The notes: generated by a model not told the origin, from the sequence alone. A stretch of DNA of 64,000 nucleotides from Streptococcus pyogenes (GCF_002055535.1 NZ_LN831034.1:1550001-1614000); one strand, 5' to 3'; positions 52,668 to 62,783 are shown, counted from the stretch's first letter. Numbers and translations: made by a program.

Positions 52668-55121
52668 ATGGAATACGTTTTTACAGGTACTGTTGATCGT
52701 ATCATTTTTGAAAACCAGGCTAATTTCTTTAAAATTCTCCTCCTTGCCATTGAGGATACAGACAGTGACATTGACGACTTTGAAATCATTATCACAGGAA
52801 CGATGGCTGACATTATTGAAGGAGATGACTACACCTTTTGGGGGGAATTGACCCAGCACCCTAAATATGGACAGCAACTCAAACTAAGCCGTTACCAAAA
52901 AATCAAACCTAGTTCATCTGGTTTGGTTAATTATTTCTCTAGCGACCATTTTAAGGGGATTGGTAAAAAAACAGCGGAGAAAATCATTGCGCTATATGGT
53001 CATAATACCATTGACCATATTTTAGAAGACCCAAGCAAATTAGAAACTATCTCTGGCCTATCTAAGGCTAATCGTCAAGCCTTTGTCGCTAAACTAAAAT
53101 TGAATTACGGCACAGAGCAACTGATTGCTGGTCTCGTCGAACTTGGCCTTAGCAACCGTTTTGCCCTTCAAGCGTTTGAAAAGTATAAAGAAGAGGCTCT
53201 TGACCTTGTTAAAGAAAATCCCTATCAGTTAGTCGAAGATCTACAAGGTTTTGGGTTTAAAATGGCAGATGCTCTCGCTGAAAACTTAGGGATTGAAAGC
53301 GACTCTCCGAAACGTTTTCGTGCAGCCCTCCTTCACTGTCTCTTGGAAGAATCCATCAATCGAGGAGATACTTATGTCCAAGCACGACAATTATTAGACT
53401 TTGCCATCACACTCCTTGAAGATGCACGTCAAGTAGAATGTGATCCTGCTGCTGTGGCTGAACAACTAAGCGAGTTAATCATAGAGGGCAAAATCAAAAA
53501 CAGTGACACCAAACTGTTTGATGCTAGCCTTTATTTTGCTGAAGAAGGGATTGCTAACAACATCTCTCGTCTCTTAGATACTCCTTTAAGTCAGTCATTT
53601 AGTCATGATACCATTCAAACAACCATCCAAGCCGTTCAAAAAGACTTTGCCATCACCTATGACCAAGTGCAGCAAGAAGCCATTACTAAGGCTTTAACCA
53701 GCAAGGTCTTTCTCCTAACAGGTGGTCCCGGAACAGGAAAAACAACTGTTATTCGAGGCATTTTGCAGGCTTACGCGAACCTGCATCAGATTGATTTGGA
53801 TAAAAAAGACCTTCCTATCTTGTTAGCAGCTCCAACAGGTCGGGCTGCACGTCGCATGAATGAGTTGACTGGACTTCCTAGCGCAACCATCCACAGGCAC
53901 TTAGGCCTCAATGGCGACAACGATTACCAAGCCATGGAGGATTATCTAGACTGCGACCTGCTGATTGTCGATGAATTTTCAATGGTGGATACCTGGCTTG
54001 CCAACCAGTTGTTAGGAGCTATTAACTCAACAACTCAAGTGATTATTGTCGGAGATAGTGACCAGCTTCCTTCGGTTGGACCCGGTCAAGTCCTGTCAGA
54101 TCTTTTAAAAGTCAATAGCCTGCCCCAAATCGCCTTGCAAAAGATATTTCGTCAATCCCAAGAATCTACTATTGTCAATTTGGCAGACCAGATGCGTCGA
54201 GGAATCTTAGCTGCTGACTTTCGTGATAAAAAAGCTGACCGTTCTTATTTTGAAGCCCAAGCAGCCTTTATCCCTGACATGATTCAAAAAATTGTCCTAT
54301 CTGCTATTAAAAGTGGCATCCCTGCTGAGGAAATTCAAATTTTAGCACCTATGTACAAAGGACAAGCTGGCATCAATCATCTTAATCAACTCATGCAAGA
54401 ACTTCTCAATCCCTTGCAAGGACAAACAGAATTTCTGTTCAATGATACGCATTTTCGTAAAGGTGATAAAGTCCTGCACTTAGTCAACGATGCTCAGTTG
54501 AATGTCTTTAACGGAGATATTGGTTATATTACAGATTTGATTCCTGCTAAATACACCGAATCTAAGCAAGACGAATTAATCTTAGATTTTGACGGTAGCG
54601 AAGTCACGTACCCTAGAAATGAATGGCTAAAATTAACCCTGGCCTATGCCATGAGCATTCATAAATCGCAAGGGAGTGAGTTTCAAGTGGTGATTTTACC
54701 TATCACACGCCAAAGCGGCCGACTCTTGCAACGAAATGTGATTTACACGGCCATTACTCGGTCTAAAAGTAAGTTAATTCTGTTGGGAGAATATACTGCC
54801 TTTGAGTATGCTATTAAACACGAAGGCGATAAACGCCAAACCTACTTGATCGAACGCTTCCAAGAACAATCCGACTTAGCCTCCTCTCAACCTAACCAAG
54901 AGCTAAAATCAAAAGAGCAGACCTCCCTTTTTTCTAATACGGCAACCCTTGAGGACGACTCTCAAAAATCTTCCTCTCAATCAACAAACTCTAACCCCAC
55001 TGAGAACTCTCAGTCAGATAATGATGATTTTAGGTTAACACCTGAGAATTATTCGACTATCGATTCGATGATAGGGCTTACAGAATCAGATATTGCCCTC
55101 TTTTTCCAGAAAAAATCCTAG
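52668..55121 (+). CDS. recD2: RecD2-type 5'-3' DNA helicase
   Basis: This 817-aa helicase is the RecD2 type found without RecBC. It has a long N-terminal part with an OB-like and helix-hairpin-helix region (to about 330, e.g. FKGIGKKTAEKI), then superfamily 1B motifs: Walker A LLTGGPGTGKTT (about 350), DEFSMVD (about 430), GDSDQLPSVGPGQVL, and the C-terminal motif AMSIHKSQGSEF (about 660). A Ser/Gln/Asn-rich tail follows. It is implicated in DNA repair and damage tolerance in Firmicutes. It starts 57 nt after lepB, with an intervening terminator. Confidence 0.94.
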   Translation: MEYVFTGTVDRIIFENQANFFKILLLAIEDTDSDIDDFEIIITGTMADIIEGDDYTFWGELTQHPKYGQQLKLSRYQKIKPSSSGLVNYFSSDHFKGIGKKTAEKIIALYGHNTIDHILEDPSKLETISGLSKANRQAFVAKLKLNYGTEQLIAGLVELGLSNRFALQAFEKYKEEALDLVKENPYQLVEDLQGFGFKMADALAENLGIESDSPKRFRAALLHCLLEESINRGDTYVQARQLLDFAITLLEDARQVECDPAAVAEQLSELIIEGKIKNSDTKLFDASLYFAEEGIANNISRLLDTPLSQSFSHDTIQTTIQAVQKDFAITYDQVQQEAITKALTSKVFLLTGGPGTGKTTVIRGILQAYANLHQIDLDKKDLPILLAAPTGRAARRMNELTGLPSATIHRHLGLNGDNDYQAMEDYLDCDLLIVDEFSMVDTWLANQLLGAINSTTQVIIVGDSDQLPSVGPGQVLSDLLKVNSLPQIALQKIFRQSQESTIVNLADQMRRGILAADFRDKKADRSYFEAQAAFIPDMIQKIVLSAIKSGIPAEEIQILAPMYKGQAGINHLNQLMQELLNPLQGQTEFLFNDTHFRKGDKVLHLVNDAQLNVFNGDIGYITDLIPAKYTESKQDELILDFDGSEVTYPRNEWLKLTLAYAMSIHKSQGSEFQVVILPITRQSGRLLQRNVIYTAITRSKSKLILLGEYTAFEYAIKHEGDKRQTYLIERFQEQSDLASSQPNQELKSKEQTSLFSNTATLEDDSQKSSSQSTNSNPTENSQSDNDDFRLTPENYSTIDSMIGLTESDIALFFQKKS

Positions 55122-55147
55122 AAAAACGGACATTTTTGATTAATCTA

Positions 55148-55156
55148 TGGTATAAT
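55148..55156 (+). promoter_or_regulatory. Extended -10 element of the membrane-protein gene at 55212
   Basis: TGGTATAAT, 55 nt before the ATG; no clear -35. Confidence 0.45.
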
Positions 55157-55211
55157 ATTTTTGTATTAAACACATTGTACAATTTCGGATTAAGGACTCT
55201 AGGAGGATTAT

Positions 55212-55694
55212 ATGATTTCTTATGAAAAAGTGCGTCAGGCACTCAAAACGTCTACTATTGCCATTATTATTCTAAACGGGCTTGGAGTTGTACTGTCATT
55301 AATGGGATTTGCAGGGATTTTCTACTTACAAAGCCAACTCAAGAATGAAGCATTTCGGGCCCAATTAACAACTGAGCAATTGGCACAGCTACAAAGCAGC
55401 ATGACACCATTTATGATTTTCTTATCTGTCTTAAATGTCCTTGCTATTATTGCTATCATTGTCTTTTGTGCTCAAAACTTATCTAAATTAAAACAAGGTC
55501 TAACGGTTAGTTATATTCCTTATATCTTAGGCCTTATCCTTTCTGTTATCGGCTTGGTTAACCAGTTCACAACAACCATGTCAATGGTTGGAACTATCCT
55601 TATCCTTATACAAGCTGCTCTTTATGGCTTTGCTTTTTACAAGGCTAAAACCCTTAACGAAAAAGGTGATGATACAGACCAAGCTATGCTGTAA
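55212..55694 (+). CDS. Four-span membrane protein of unknown function
   Basis: I cannot assign a firm family (DUF4064-like is possible). The 160-aa product has four hydrophobic segments (about 15-40, 70-92, 98-117 and 122-143) and a Gln/Leu-rich loop between the first two. AGGAGG lies 8 nt before the ATG and an extended -10 promoter is upstream. A long perfect terminator follows. It is a single gene between recD2 and convergent dinB. Confidence 0.8.
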   Translation: MISYEKVRQALKTSTIAIIILNGLGVVLSLMGFAGIFYLQSQLKNEAFRAQLTTEQLAQLQSSMTPFMIFLSVLNVLAIIAIIVFCAQNLSKLKQGLTVSYIPYILGLILSVIGLVNQFTTTMSMVGTILILIQAALYGFAFYKAKTLNEKGDDTDQAML

Positions 55695-55709
55695 TAAAAT
55701 AATGGACCA

Positions 55710-55749
55710 AAGAAGCTGATTAGGGAAATCCCTAATCAGCTTCTTTTTT
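55710..55749 (+). terminator. Intrinsic terminator after the gene at 55212
   Basis: A perfect 16-bp stem (55710-55725 with 55730-55745, AAAT loop) is followed by a T-run. Its other strand could serve dinB. Confidence 0.88.
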
Positions 55750-55786
55750 CTCCAAAATGAGGCGGACGGATAGAGCACTCTTTCTC

Positions 55787-56881
55787 CTATAGGTCCAAGG
55801 AAATATCAGCTACCTTATCCTCCAAATTGGTCATGGTTACCCCTAACAGGCGGATACCAGCAGGATTTTCGCTTAAGCTGTCAAAAATATCCCCAGCTAC
55901 TTGCTCAATTTGTGCGGCATTTCTGGTTAATTCTGGCAAGGTGACACGTTTTGTCAAGGTGGTAAAATCAGCATAACGCACTTTGAGCACAATGGTCTTG
56001 CCTAACTTTTTATGGTCTTGTAAGAGAGCGGCCACGCGCTTAACATTTTTACTGATCTCTGCCTTGATGTCTGTTTCTTGATAAAGCAGTTTAGCGTAGG
56101 TTCTCTCACTGCCAATTGACTTGCGTATCCGATCAGACTTGACAGGAGAATTGCTGATGCCTCTCGCTTTACGGTAAAGGTCAAAACCAAACCGACCAAA
56201 ATGATCAATCAAGGTCATTTCAGGAACTGCCAACAAATCCTGTCCTGTATAAATCCCCATGTCATGCAGTTTTTTAACTGATTTTTTACCAACACCATGA
56301 AACTTTTCAATGGGGAGTTTGGCTAAAAAGCACAGGGCATCTTCTTTCAAGACTAGAGTGAGGCCATGAGGTTTTTCAAAATCACTAGCCAATTTAGCCA
56401 AAAATTTGTTATAAGACACACCTGCTGAACAGGTCAATCCTACTTCTTTCCAGATATCATGCTGAATCAGCTTGGCTATTTTGACGGCTGACTTAATCCC
56501 CAACTTATTATCAGTCACATCAAGGTAAGCCTCGTCAATGGACATAGGCTCTACCACATCAGTATAACGCTTAAAAATACGGCGGATCTGGTCTCCAACT
56601 GTTCGATACTTTTCATAATTTCCTGAAATAAAAATGGCTTTGGGACAACGCTCATAAGCTTCCTTAGAGCTCATGGCCGAATGAATGCCATATTTTCTCG
56701 CTTCGTAATTACAAGTGGAAACAACTCCGCGACCACCTGTTTCTCTTGGATCTTTCCCAATCACAACAGGCTTTCCTTTTAAAGCAGGGTTATCCCTTTC
56801 CTCAACTGCAGCAAAAAAGGCATCCATGTCAATATGGATGATTTTTCGTGACGTGTCATTAATCAGTGGAAAAATAAGCAT
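55787..56881 (-). CDS. dinB: DNA polymerase IV (Y family)
   Basis: Pol IV carries out translesion synthesis. The 364-aa product has the catalytic residues in [13 protein letters not shown] (Asp18, Asp20) and SIDEAYLDV (about 113-121), the helix-hairpin-helix thumb ([17 protein letters not shown]) and the little-finger domain (about 250-360). It ends VADISLDL, without a recognisable beta-clamp motif at the extreme end. AAAGGAGG precedes the ATG at 56881. It is read leftward, divergent from pfl. Confidence 0.95.
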   Translation of the reverse strand: MLIFPLINDTSRKIIHIDMDAFFAAVEERDNPALKGKPVVIGKDPRETGGRGVVSTCNYEARKYGIHSAMSSKEAYERCPKAIFISGNYEKYRTVGDQIRRIFKRYTDVVEPMSIDEAYLDVTDNKLGIKSAVKIAKLIQHDIWKEVGLTCSAGVSYNKFLAKLASDFEKPHGLTLVLKEDALCFLAKLPIEKFHGVGKKSVKKLHDMGIYTGQDLLAVPEMTLIDHFGRFGFDLYRKARGISNSPVKSDRIRKSIGSERTYAKLLYQETDIKAEISKNVKRVAALLQDHKKLGKTIVLKVRYADFTTLTKRVTLPELTRNAAQIEQVAGDIFDSLSENPAGIRLLGVTMTNLEDKVADISLDL

Positions 56882-56948
56882 AAGTCCCTCCTTTCTCTAT
56901 TATACCTTTTAGGCTATCTAAAGCCAAAAAAATACATTCTAATACAGT

Positions 56949-56976
56949 TTGTGACTGTTTCAACAATCTGTATTAT
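56949..56976 (+). promoter_or_regulatory. Promoter of pfl with Rex-like box
   Basis: TTGTGA (56949-56954), 16 bp, then TATTAT (56971-56976). The -35 is the left half of TTGTGA-N6-CAACAA (56949-56966), which differs at two positions from the Rex pattern TTGTGA-N6-TCACAA. A flanking AATACAG/CTGTATT repeat spans 56941-56974. Confidence 0.45.
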
Positions 56977-57010
56977 AAAAGAATCTTAATTTTGTCAAGA
57001 ATTTTGCTTG

Positions 57011-57023
57011 GGAAAACGTTTCC
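57011..57023 (+). promoter_or_regulatory. cre-like palindrome in the pfl leader
   Basis: GGAAAACGTTTCC is a near-palindrome resembling CcpA sites, about 28 nt past the predicted transcription start and 66 nt before the ATG. Confidence 0.35.
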
Positions 57024-57089
57024 TATGTGTTAAACTTAGAATTGTAAATGTAACAGATCGCTTTGTTACTAGAATTTAAGGAGAAATTT

Positions 57090-59417
57090 ATGGCAACTGT
57101 TAAAACCAATACAGATGTTTTCGAAAAAGCTTGGGAAGGCTTTAAAGGAACTGACTGGAAAGAAAAAGCAAGTGTCTCACGTTTTGTACAAGCTAACTAC
57201 ACCCCATACGATGGCGATGAATCTTTCTTGGCTGGTGCTACTGAACGTTCACTTCACATCAAAAAAGTTATCGAAGAAACAAAAGCACACTATGAAGCTA
57301 CACGTTTCCCATACGATACTCGTCCAACTTCAATTGCTGACATTCCTGCTGGTTTCATCGATAAAGAAAATGAATTAATTTATGGTATTCAAAACGATGA
57401 ATTGTTCAAATTGAACTTCATGCCAAAAGGTGGTATCCGTATGGCGGAAACGACCCTTAAAGAAAACGGCTATGAACCAGACCCAGCAGTACATGAAATC
57501 TTTACTAAGTATGTGACAACTGTTAACGACGGTATCTTCCGCGCTTATACTTCAAATATTCGTCGCGCTCGTCATGCCCACACTGTAACTGGTCTTCCAG
57601 ATGCTTACTCACGTGGACGTATCATCGGTGTTTACGCTCGTCTTGCTCTTTACGGTGCTGACTACTTGATGCAAGAAAAAGTCAATGACTGGAATGCTAT
57701 CACTGAAATCGATGAAGAATCCATTCGTCTTCGCGAAGAAGTTAACCTTCAATACCAAGCTCTTGGTGAAGTGGTTAAACTTGGTGACCTTTACGGAGTT
57801 GATGTTCGTCGCCCAGCACAAAACGTTAAAGAAGCTATCCAATGGGTAAACATCGCTTTCATGGCTGTATGTCGTGTGATCAACGGTGCTGCTACTTCTC
57901 TTGGACGTGTGCCAATCGTTCTTGATATCTTTGCAGAACGTGACCTTGCTCGCGGTACCTTTACAGAATCAGAAATCCAAGAATTTGTTGATGATTTTGT
58001 CCTTAAACTCCGTACCGTAAAATTTGGTCGTACGAAAGCTTACGATGCGCTTTACTCAGGTGACCCAACATTCATCACAACTTCTATGGCTGGTATGGGT
58101 AACGATGGTCGTCACCGTGTAACTAAGATGGACTACCGTTTCTTGAACACGCTTGATAATATTGGTAACTCTCCAGAACCAAACTTGACTGTTCTTTGGA
58201 CTGACCAACTGCCAGAAACATTCCGTCGCTACTGTATGAAAATGAGCCACAAGCACTCTTCTATCCAATATGAAGGTGTGACAACAATGGCTAAAGAAGG
58301 TTATGGTGAAATGTCATGTATTTCATGTTGTGTGTCACCACTTGACCCAGAAAATGAAGAACAACGTCATAACATCCAATACTTCGGTGCTCGTGTAAAC
58401 GTTCTTAAAGCCCTTCTTACTGGTCTTAACGGTGGTTACGATGATGTTCACAGAGACTACAAAGTGTTTAACGTTGTTGAACCAATCACATCAGAAGTTC
58501 TTGAGTACGACGAAGTTATGGCTAACTTTGAGAAATCTCTTGACTGGTTGACAGATACTTATGTAGATGCGCTTAACATCATCCACTACATGACTGATAA
58601 ATACAACTACGAAGCAGTTCAAATGGCCTTCTTGCCAACACACCAACGTGCTAACATGGGATTCGGTATCTGTGGTTTCGCTAACACAGTTGATACCTTG
58701 TCAGCTATTAAATACGCAACTGTTAAAACTATCCGCGATGAAAATGGCTACATCTATGACTACGAAGTAACAGGTGACTTCCCTCGTTACGGTGAAGATG
58801 ACGACCGTGTTGATGACATCGCGAAATGGTTGATGGAAGCTTACCACACACGTCTTGCAAGCCACAAACTTTACAAGAATGCTGAGGCTTCAGTATCACT
58901 TCTTACCATCACTTCAAACGTTGCTTACTCTAAACAAACTGGTAACTCTCCAGTTCACCGCGGCGTCTTCTTAAACGAAGATGGTACAGTTAACACTAGC
59001 CAAGTGGAATTCTTCTCACCAGGTGCTAACCCATCTAACAAAGCAAAAGGTGGCTGGTTACAAAACCTTAACTCACTTGCTAAACTGGAATTCTCACATG
59101 CTAACGATGGTATCTCATTGACTACTCAAGTATCACCTCGTGCTCTTGGTAAAACATTTGACGAACAAGTTGACAACTTGGTAACAGTGCTTGACGGTTA
59201 CTTTGAAAATGGTGGTCAGCACGTTAACTTGAACGTTATGGACCTTAACGATGTTTATGACAAAATCATGAACGGCGAAGACGTTATCGTACGTATCTCT
59301 GGTTACTGTGTCAACACCAAATACCTTACACCAGAACAAAAAACTGAATTGACACAACGTGTCTTCCACGAAGTGCTTTCCATGGACGATGCTGCTGAAG
59401 CTATTTCAAGTAAATAG
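57090..59417 (+). CDS. pflB: Pyruvate formate-lyase
   Basis: Pfl splits pyruvate and CoA into acetyl-CoA and formate in anaerobic mixed-acid fermentation. The 775-aa product has the adjacent active-site cysteines in [13 protein letters not shown] (about 408) and the glycyl-radical motif VRISGYCVN (glycine about 738). The ATG at 57090 follows AAGGAG; an upstream in-frame TTG is rejected. Codon use is strongly biased, as in highly expressed genes. The activating enzyme is not in the window. Upstream there are Rex-like and cre-like sites, and a strong terminator follows. Confidence 0.97.
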   Translation: MATVKTNTDVFEKAWEGFKGTDWKEKASVSRFVQANYTPYDGDESFLAGATERSLHIKKVIEETKAHYEATRFPYDTRPTSIADIPAGFIDKENELIYGIQNDELFKLNFMPKGGIRMAETTLKENGYEPDPAVHEIFTKYVTTVNDGIFRAYTSNIRRARHAHTVTGLPDAYSRGRIIGVYARLALYGADYLMQEKVNDWNAITEIDEESIRLREEVNLQYQALGEVVKLGDLYGVDVRRPAQNVKEAIQWVNIAFMAVCRVINGAATSLGRVPIVLDIFAERDLARGTFTESEIQEFVDDFVLKLRTVKFGRTKAYDALYSGDPTFITTSMAGMGNDGRHRVTKMDYRFLNTLDNIGNSPEPNLTVLWTDQLPETFRRYCMKMSHKHSSIQYEGVTTMAKEGYGEMSCISCCVSPLDPENEEQRHNIQYFGARVNVLKALLTGLNGGYDDVHRDYKVFNVVEPITSEVLEYDEVMANFEKSLDWLTDTYVDALNIIHYMTDKYNYEAVQMAFLPTHQRANMGFGICGFANTVDTLSAIKYATVKTIRDENGYIYDYEVTGDFPRYGEDDDRVDDIAKWLMEAYHTRLASHKLYKNAEASVSLLTITSNVAYSKQTGNSPVHRGVFLNEDGTVNTSQVEFFSPGANPSNKAKGGWLQNLNSLAKLEFSHANDGISLTTQVSPRALGKTFDEQVDNLVTVLDGYFENGGQHVNLNVMDLNDVYDKIMNGEDVIVRISGYCVNTKYLTPEQKTELTQRVFHEVLSMDDAAEAISSK

Positions 59418-59443
59418 TAGTATCTAAATGATCAATAACTTAT

Positions 59444-59495
59444 AAAAAAGAACAGCCATCTCATTTGATTCAAAATGAGATGGCTATTCTTTTTT
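59444..59495 (+). terminator. Intrinsic terminator after pfl
   Basis: A 23-bp stem with one mismatch (59444-59466 with 59473-59495) ending in six T residues, 27 nt past the pfl stop. Confidence 0.88.
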
Positions 59496-59594
59496 CACTT
59501 ATAATCACTCTAATCGCATCAGACAAATGAAATGGCTATTTTAGAAGAAACTTTAAAAACAGTAATAAGATCACTAAAACTGCCCCTTTAGACG

Positions 59595-60533
59595 TTACGA
59601 TACGGGGGTTGTCAGATCATGCTTTAGTGCATTGTAAAGCAACTGACGTTCTTTTAACCATTTACTTTTATCATCCTCGTCGTAAGTACGGTTGGTCAAA
59701 AAAATAGCTGCCGTTTGCTCTTTTTTATTAAGCATTAGAAACGGCCCTGTGTAACCTGTATGACTAATCCAATCGCCATCTAAATTCCACCCTAGTGACC
59801 GCTCAATTGTTTGTTGGCTGTAGTTGCGCCACAGACAATCTGAAAATGGATCATTAAGATAATGATTGCTAAAACTTTCTAAATCTGCAAGAGTTGAAAA
59901 TAGCCCCGCAGATCCAGAATGTTTTTTTAAGATTTTTGCTTTGGGATCATGAACTTCTCCATCACTCACACCCTTTAATGTTGGTACAGCTTCTGGACGA
60001 GGGCCAAAAGACGTATGATACATCCCAAAGGGAGTAAAGATAGTCTTGTCAAATATCTGGTCTAAAGATTCACTAAAGAGCTCTTCTAACATGAAGCCTA
60101 ACAAGAGGAAATTGACATCTGTGTAATAAAAGTTTTTATTTTCTTTTTGAGTAAGATGATTAAGTGCTTTTCTTAATTGTTGTGCATTTAAAACATCTCT
60201 GTTAGGAATATAAGGATCAAGACCACTGGTATGAGTCAATAACTGTCGAATAGTGACAGTCGCATCAGCAATACTAGGATAATATACCTTTAAGGGATCA
60301 TCTAATGCTAACGTACCATTATTCAATAAAATATTGCATATTGTGGCCACACCAACAACTTTTGAAACACTAGCCAAGTCATAAACTAAGTTAGCATCAA
60401 CTGGTCGTCTTCCATCAATTGTTCCGATATGGTATTCTTGCCATCGACCAGATTGAAAGAGAGCCAGACTGGCCCCTTTGTATACTTTTTTGTGAAGATG
60501 GTTTTCAATACATTTAATGACCGCCAAAGTCAT
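59595..60533 (-). CDS. Serine beta-lactamase-like hydrolase
   Basis: This 312-aa protein belongs to the beta-lactamase/penicillin-binding-protein fold family. It has the SxxK motif in DLASVSKVVG (about 61-70), the Tyr motif FYYTDVNFLLLGFML (YTDVN, about 137) and HTSG at about 105. No signal peptide or membrane segment is visible, so it is probably a cytosolic esterase or peptidase and not an antibiotic-resistance enzyme. The ATG at 60533 overlaps the cppA stop by ATGA, coupling the two genes; a start 12 nt upstream is possible. The substrate is unknown. Confidence 0.85.
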   Translation of the reverse strand: MTLAVIKCIENHLHKKVYKGASLALFQSGRWQEYHIGTIDGRRPVDANLVYDLASVSKVVGVATICNILLNNGTLALDDPLKVYYPSIADATVTIRQLLTHTSGLDPYIPNRDVLNAQQLRKALNHLTQKENKNFYYTDVNFLLLGFMLEELFSESLDQIFDKTIFTPFGMYHTSFGPRPEAVPTLKGVSDGEVHDPKAKILKKHSGSAGLFSTLADLESFSNHYLNDPFSDCLWRNYSQQTIERSLGWNLDGDWISHTGYTGPFLMLNKKEQTAAIFLTNRTYDEDDKSKWLKERQLLYNALKHDLTTPVS

Positions 60534-61282
60534 TTCGTAAACCATACTTCGATCTGACTTGGATCAGAAAGGACCAATACTTTGTGTTTTTTATCAATGT
60601 AGACCTTGTGCCCGTCTTCTTCTAAAGTTGCTTTTAGGACCTTCATATCATAGTCCTTTGAGACTTGAAATTCTAAAATTTCTAAATCCCAAGCAATATG
60701 GGGATCAATTGCCAAATCGGGACCTTCTTCTTGAATAAAATCCATAGTAATAGGTAACTGATCACTAAACAGATCCCGATAAAAAGCTTTTGAGCGTTCT
60801 TCACTAATAACATTTAAAACAATAATATCAAACTTAAATTGAGTTAAACCTTTAAAAGTCGCATCTTTTTCAAGCGATGGTAAATCAGTACCTTGGAGAT
60901 GTTTAATATCTTGTTCAGCATGCAACAAGAATCGGTCTCCTTCTGGGGAAATAGTCTCAAAGGCATAGCCATTTTGACCTTTAAAAAGAGCGTCATAATG
61001 TGCTCCATGAGCTAATAATTGTTCGATTTCTTTAGGTTGATTTGTTTTGATGACAATCGTATTAACCTTTTTAGGGCCTTCTACCGCACGCGTTCTAACT
61101 GAAGGTGACTCTTCAATTACAAAACATTCCTGCCCTTCTCCCCAAGATGAAAAGATAGCAATCGCATTTTCTTCAGATACTAAACGAAGCCCTAAATTAT
61201 TTTGATAAAATGCAATATTAAGGTCGCGATCATTAACGCGTAATACTGGAGTTTTAAAGGTAATATTTTCCATTAAAGTCAT
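60530..61282 (-). CDS. cppA: CppA-family protein (glyoxalase-like fold)
   Basis: This 250-aa protein matches CppA, described in streptococci as a C3-degrading proteinase, although its fold is of the glyoxalase/dioxygenase type. The N-terminal (about 1-130, TPVLRVNDRDLNIAFYQNNLGL) and C-terminal (about 145-245) modules resemble each other at this level. No protease catalytic triad is evident, so the enzymatic claim is uncertain. GAGGAAATT precedes the ATG at 61282 and a strong promoter lies at 61305-61333. It ATGA-overlaps the serine hydrolase. Confidence 0.85.
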   Translation of the reverse strand: MTLMENITFKTPVLRVNDRDLNIAFYQNNLGLRLVSEENAIAIFSSWGEGQECFVIEESPSVRTRAVEGPKKVNTIVIKTNQPKEIEQLLAHGAHYDALFKGQNGYAFETISPEGDRFLLHAEQDIKHLQGTDLPSLEKDATFKGLTQFKFDIIVLNVISEERSKAFYRDLFSDQLPITMDFIQEEGPDLAIDPHIAWDLEILEFQVSKDYDMKVLKATLEEDGHKVYIDKKHKVLVLSDPSQIEVWFTK

Positions 61283-61304
61283 AATTTCCTCCTAATCCTC
61301 TGCT

Positions 61305-61333
61305 ATTATAGACAAAATTCCTCTATTTGACAA
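61305..61333 (-). promoter_or_regulatory. Promoter of cppA
   Basis: TTGTCA (61328-61333), 17 bp, then TATAAT (61305-61310) on the minus strand, 22 nt before the ATG. Confidence 0.7.
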
Positions 61334-61543
61334 GAAATTATACGTATTCATCCTACTAGATTTTTGATAAAGAGCGACAAACTAGCCTTTTAAACATTCA
61401 CTACAATAACAGCTAAGCTCAGTAAGGGAAAAAGGAAGGCGTCCCCTTTCATGCAATATTAATATTTTAGCTTAATTTTAACAAAATACATCGAACTAAA
61501 GCTCTTCTAAGCATAGTGGCATGTTTTAATGAAGTAAATCACG

Positions 61544-61572
61544 TTGACGGCTAAGGTTTTTTTTTGTAAACT
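61544..61572 (+). promoter_or_regulatory. Promoter directly abutting the TSUP gene
   Basis: TTGACG (61544-61549), 17 bp, then TAAACT (61567-61572); the -10 ends 7 nt before the ATG at 61580, so transcription would start at the start codon. Confidence 0.5.
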
Positions 61573-61579
61573 AGTCTTT

Positions 61580-62476
61580 ATGAACGAATTGCTTATCCTT
61601 AGACTGATACAAGCTTTGCTAGTTTCGGCAATGCTTTTTATTTTCTTTATGTTAGTAAAACATCTTAAAAAAAATAAGATCAATCCTTTTAAACGCTTTT
61701 GGACGGGGTTTTGGATTGGCCTGCTAACAGATGCCCTTGACACCCTTGGGATAGGGTCTTTTGCTACTACCACAACGTGCTTTAAGTTAACTAAATTAGT
61801 CACTGACGATAGACAATTGCCTGGCACTATGACCGTAGCTCATGTGCTTCCGGTGCTCATTCAATCTCTTTGCTTTATTTTTGTCGTAAAAGTTGAGGTT
61901 CTAACTTTACTTGCTATGGCTGCAGCAGCCTTTATTGGAGCTTATTTTGGGACTCATATTACAAAAAACTGGCATGCTCCAACTGTCCAACGAATCCTTG
62001 GTAGTCTTTTAATCATAGCAGCTATAATCATGATCATTAGAATAATCTACCATCCAGGAGAACACCTTTCAGACACCATTCATGGCCTCCATGGCATCTG
62101 GCTTTTTGTTGGAATTGGTTTTAATTTTATCGTTGGAGTCTTGATGACTATGGGGTTAGGCAATTATGCTCCAGAATTGATTTTCTTTTCATTAATGGGT
62201 CTTAGCCCAACAGTTGCTATGCCTGTTATGATGCTAGATGCAGCTATGATTATGACAGCTTCTAGTAGCCAGTTTATCAAAGCAAACCGTGTCAGTTGGG
62301 ATGGTTTTGCTGGAATTGTTTCTGGTGGTATTATTGGCGTTTTACTAGCTGTGTTTTTCTTAACGAATTTAGATATTAATAGCTTGAAACTTCTGGTCAT
62401 CGCTATCGTTTTCTTCACTGGTGGAATGCTGATTCGTTCCTCCTTTACCTCTCATAAGCAACAAACAAATAGATAA
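61580..62476 (+). CDS. TauE/SafE (TSUP) family membrane permease
   Basis: This 298-aa protein has about eight membrane spans. It has the internally repeated TSUP features WTGFWIGLLTDALDTLGIGSF in the first half and GFNFIVGVLMTMGLGNYAPE in the second (each read over shorter stretches). Family members export sulfonates, sulfite or other organic anions; the substrate is unknown. The frame extends upstream to 61544, but that codon is part of the -35 box, so the ATG at 61580 (MNELLILRL) is chosen. There is no Shine-Dalgarno. A terminator follows at 62480. Confidence 0.88.
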   Translation: MNELLILRLIQALLVSAMLFIFFMLVKHLKKNKINPFKRFWTGFWIGLLTDALDTLGIGSFATTTTCFKLTKLVTDDRQLPGTMTVAHVLPVLIQSLCFIFVVKVEVLTLLAMAAAAFIGAYFGTHITKNWHAPTVQRILGSLLIIAAIIMIIRIIYHPGEHLSDTIHGLHGIWLFVGIGFNFIVGVLMTMGLGNYAPELIFFSLMGLSPTVAMPVMMLDAAMIMTASSSQFIKANRVSWDGFAGIVSGGIIGVLLAVFFLTNLDINSLKLLVIAIVFFTGGMLIRSSFTSHKQQTNR

Positions 62477-62479
62477 GAT

Positions 62480-62514
62480 AACGTTTCTGGGAATCACTAA
62501 CCAGAGACGTTTTT
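62480..62514 (+). terminator. Intrinsic terminator after the TSUP gene
   Basis: AACGTTTCTGG (62480-62490) pairs with CCAGAGACGTT (62501-62511, one G-U) and is followed by TTT. Confidence 0.75.
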
Positions 62515-62750
62515 AATATTTTACAACAAAAATGAAAAATTGTTTTTTGACTCTATCAGTGATTTAGTCCGTGCAAAATAGTTTCAACACCAGATAAAGG
62601 AAGTTAGAGATGCCTCGTTTATTTGTAACACCGTTTAGAGGCATTAGTCATCTTATCTGAGGAGAGGCTTTTTACAAGAAGTCTAATAAAATTTACAAAA
62701 TACGCTATACAAGACAGTCAAGTTTGTATTAGATTTCGCTTAACTCATAT
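62515..62750. other. Intergenic stretch between the TSUP gene and glpF
   Basis: No gene of normal size is seen. There is a 7-bp inverted repeat (ATGCCTC 62610-62616 with GAGGCAT 62638-62644) and, across it, a 16-codon frame (62610-62660, MPRLFVTPFRGISHLI) with AAAGGAAG before its ATG. This could be a tiny peptide, a gene remnant or chance; I do not call it a gene. Confidence 0.35.
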
Positions 62751-62783
62751 AAAAAAGACAAGTTCCTTAAGCGAGCTTGTCTT
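62751..62783 (-). terminator. Intrinsic terminator after glpF
   Basis: AAGACAAG (62755-62762) pairs with CTTGTCTT (62776-62783); on the minus strand the stem is followed by six U residues, about 30 nt past the glpF stop. Confidence 0.8.
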
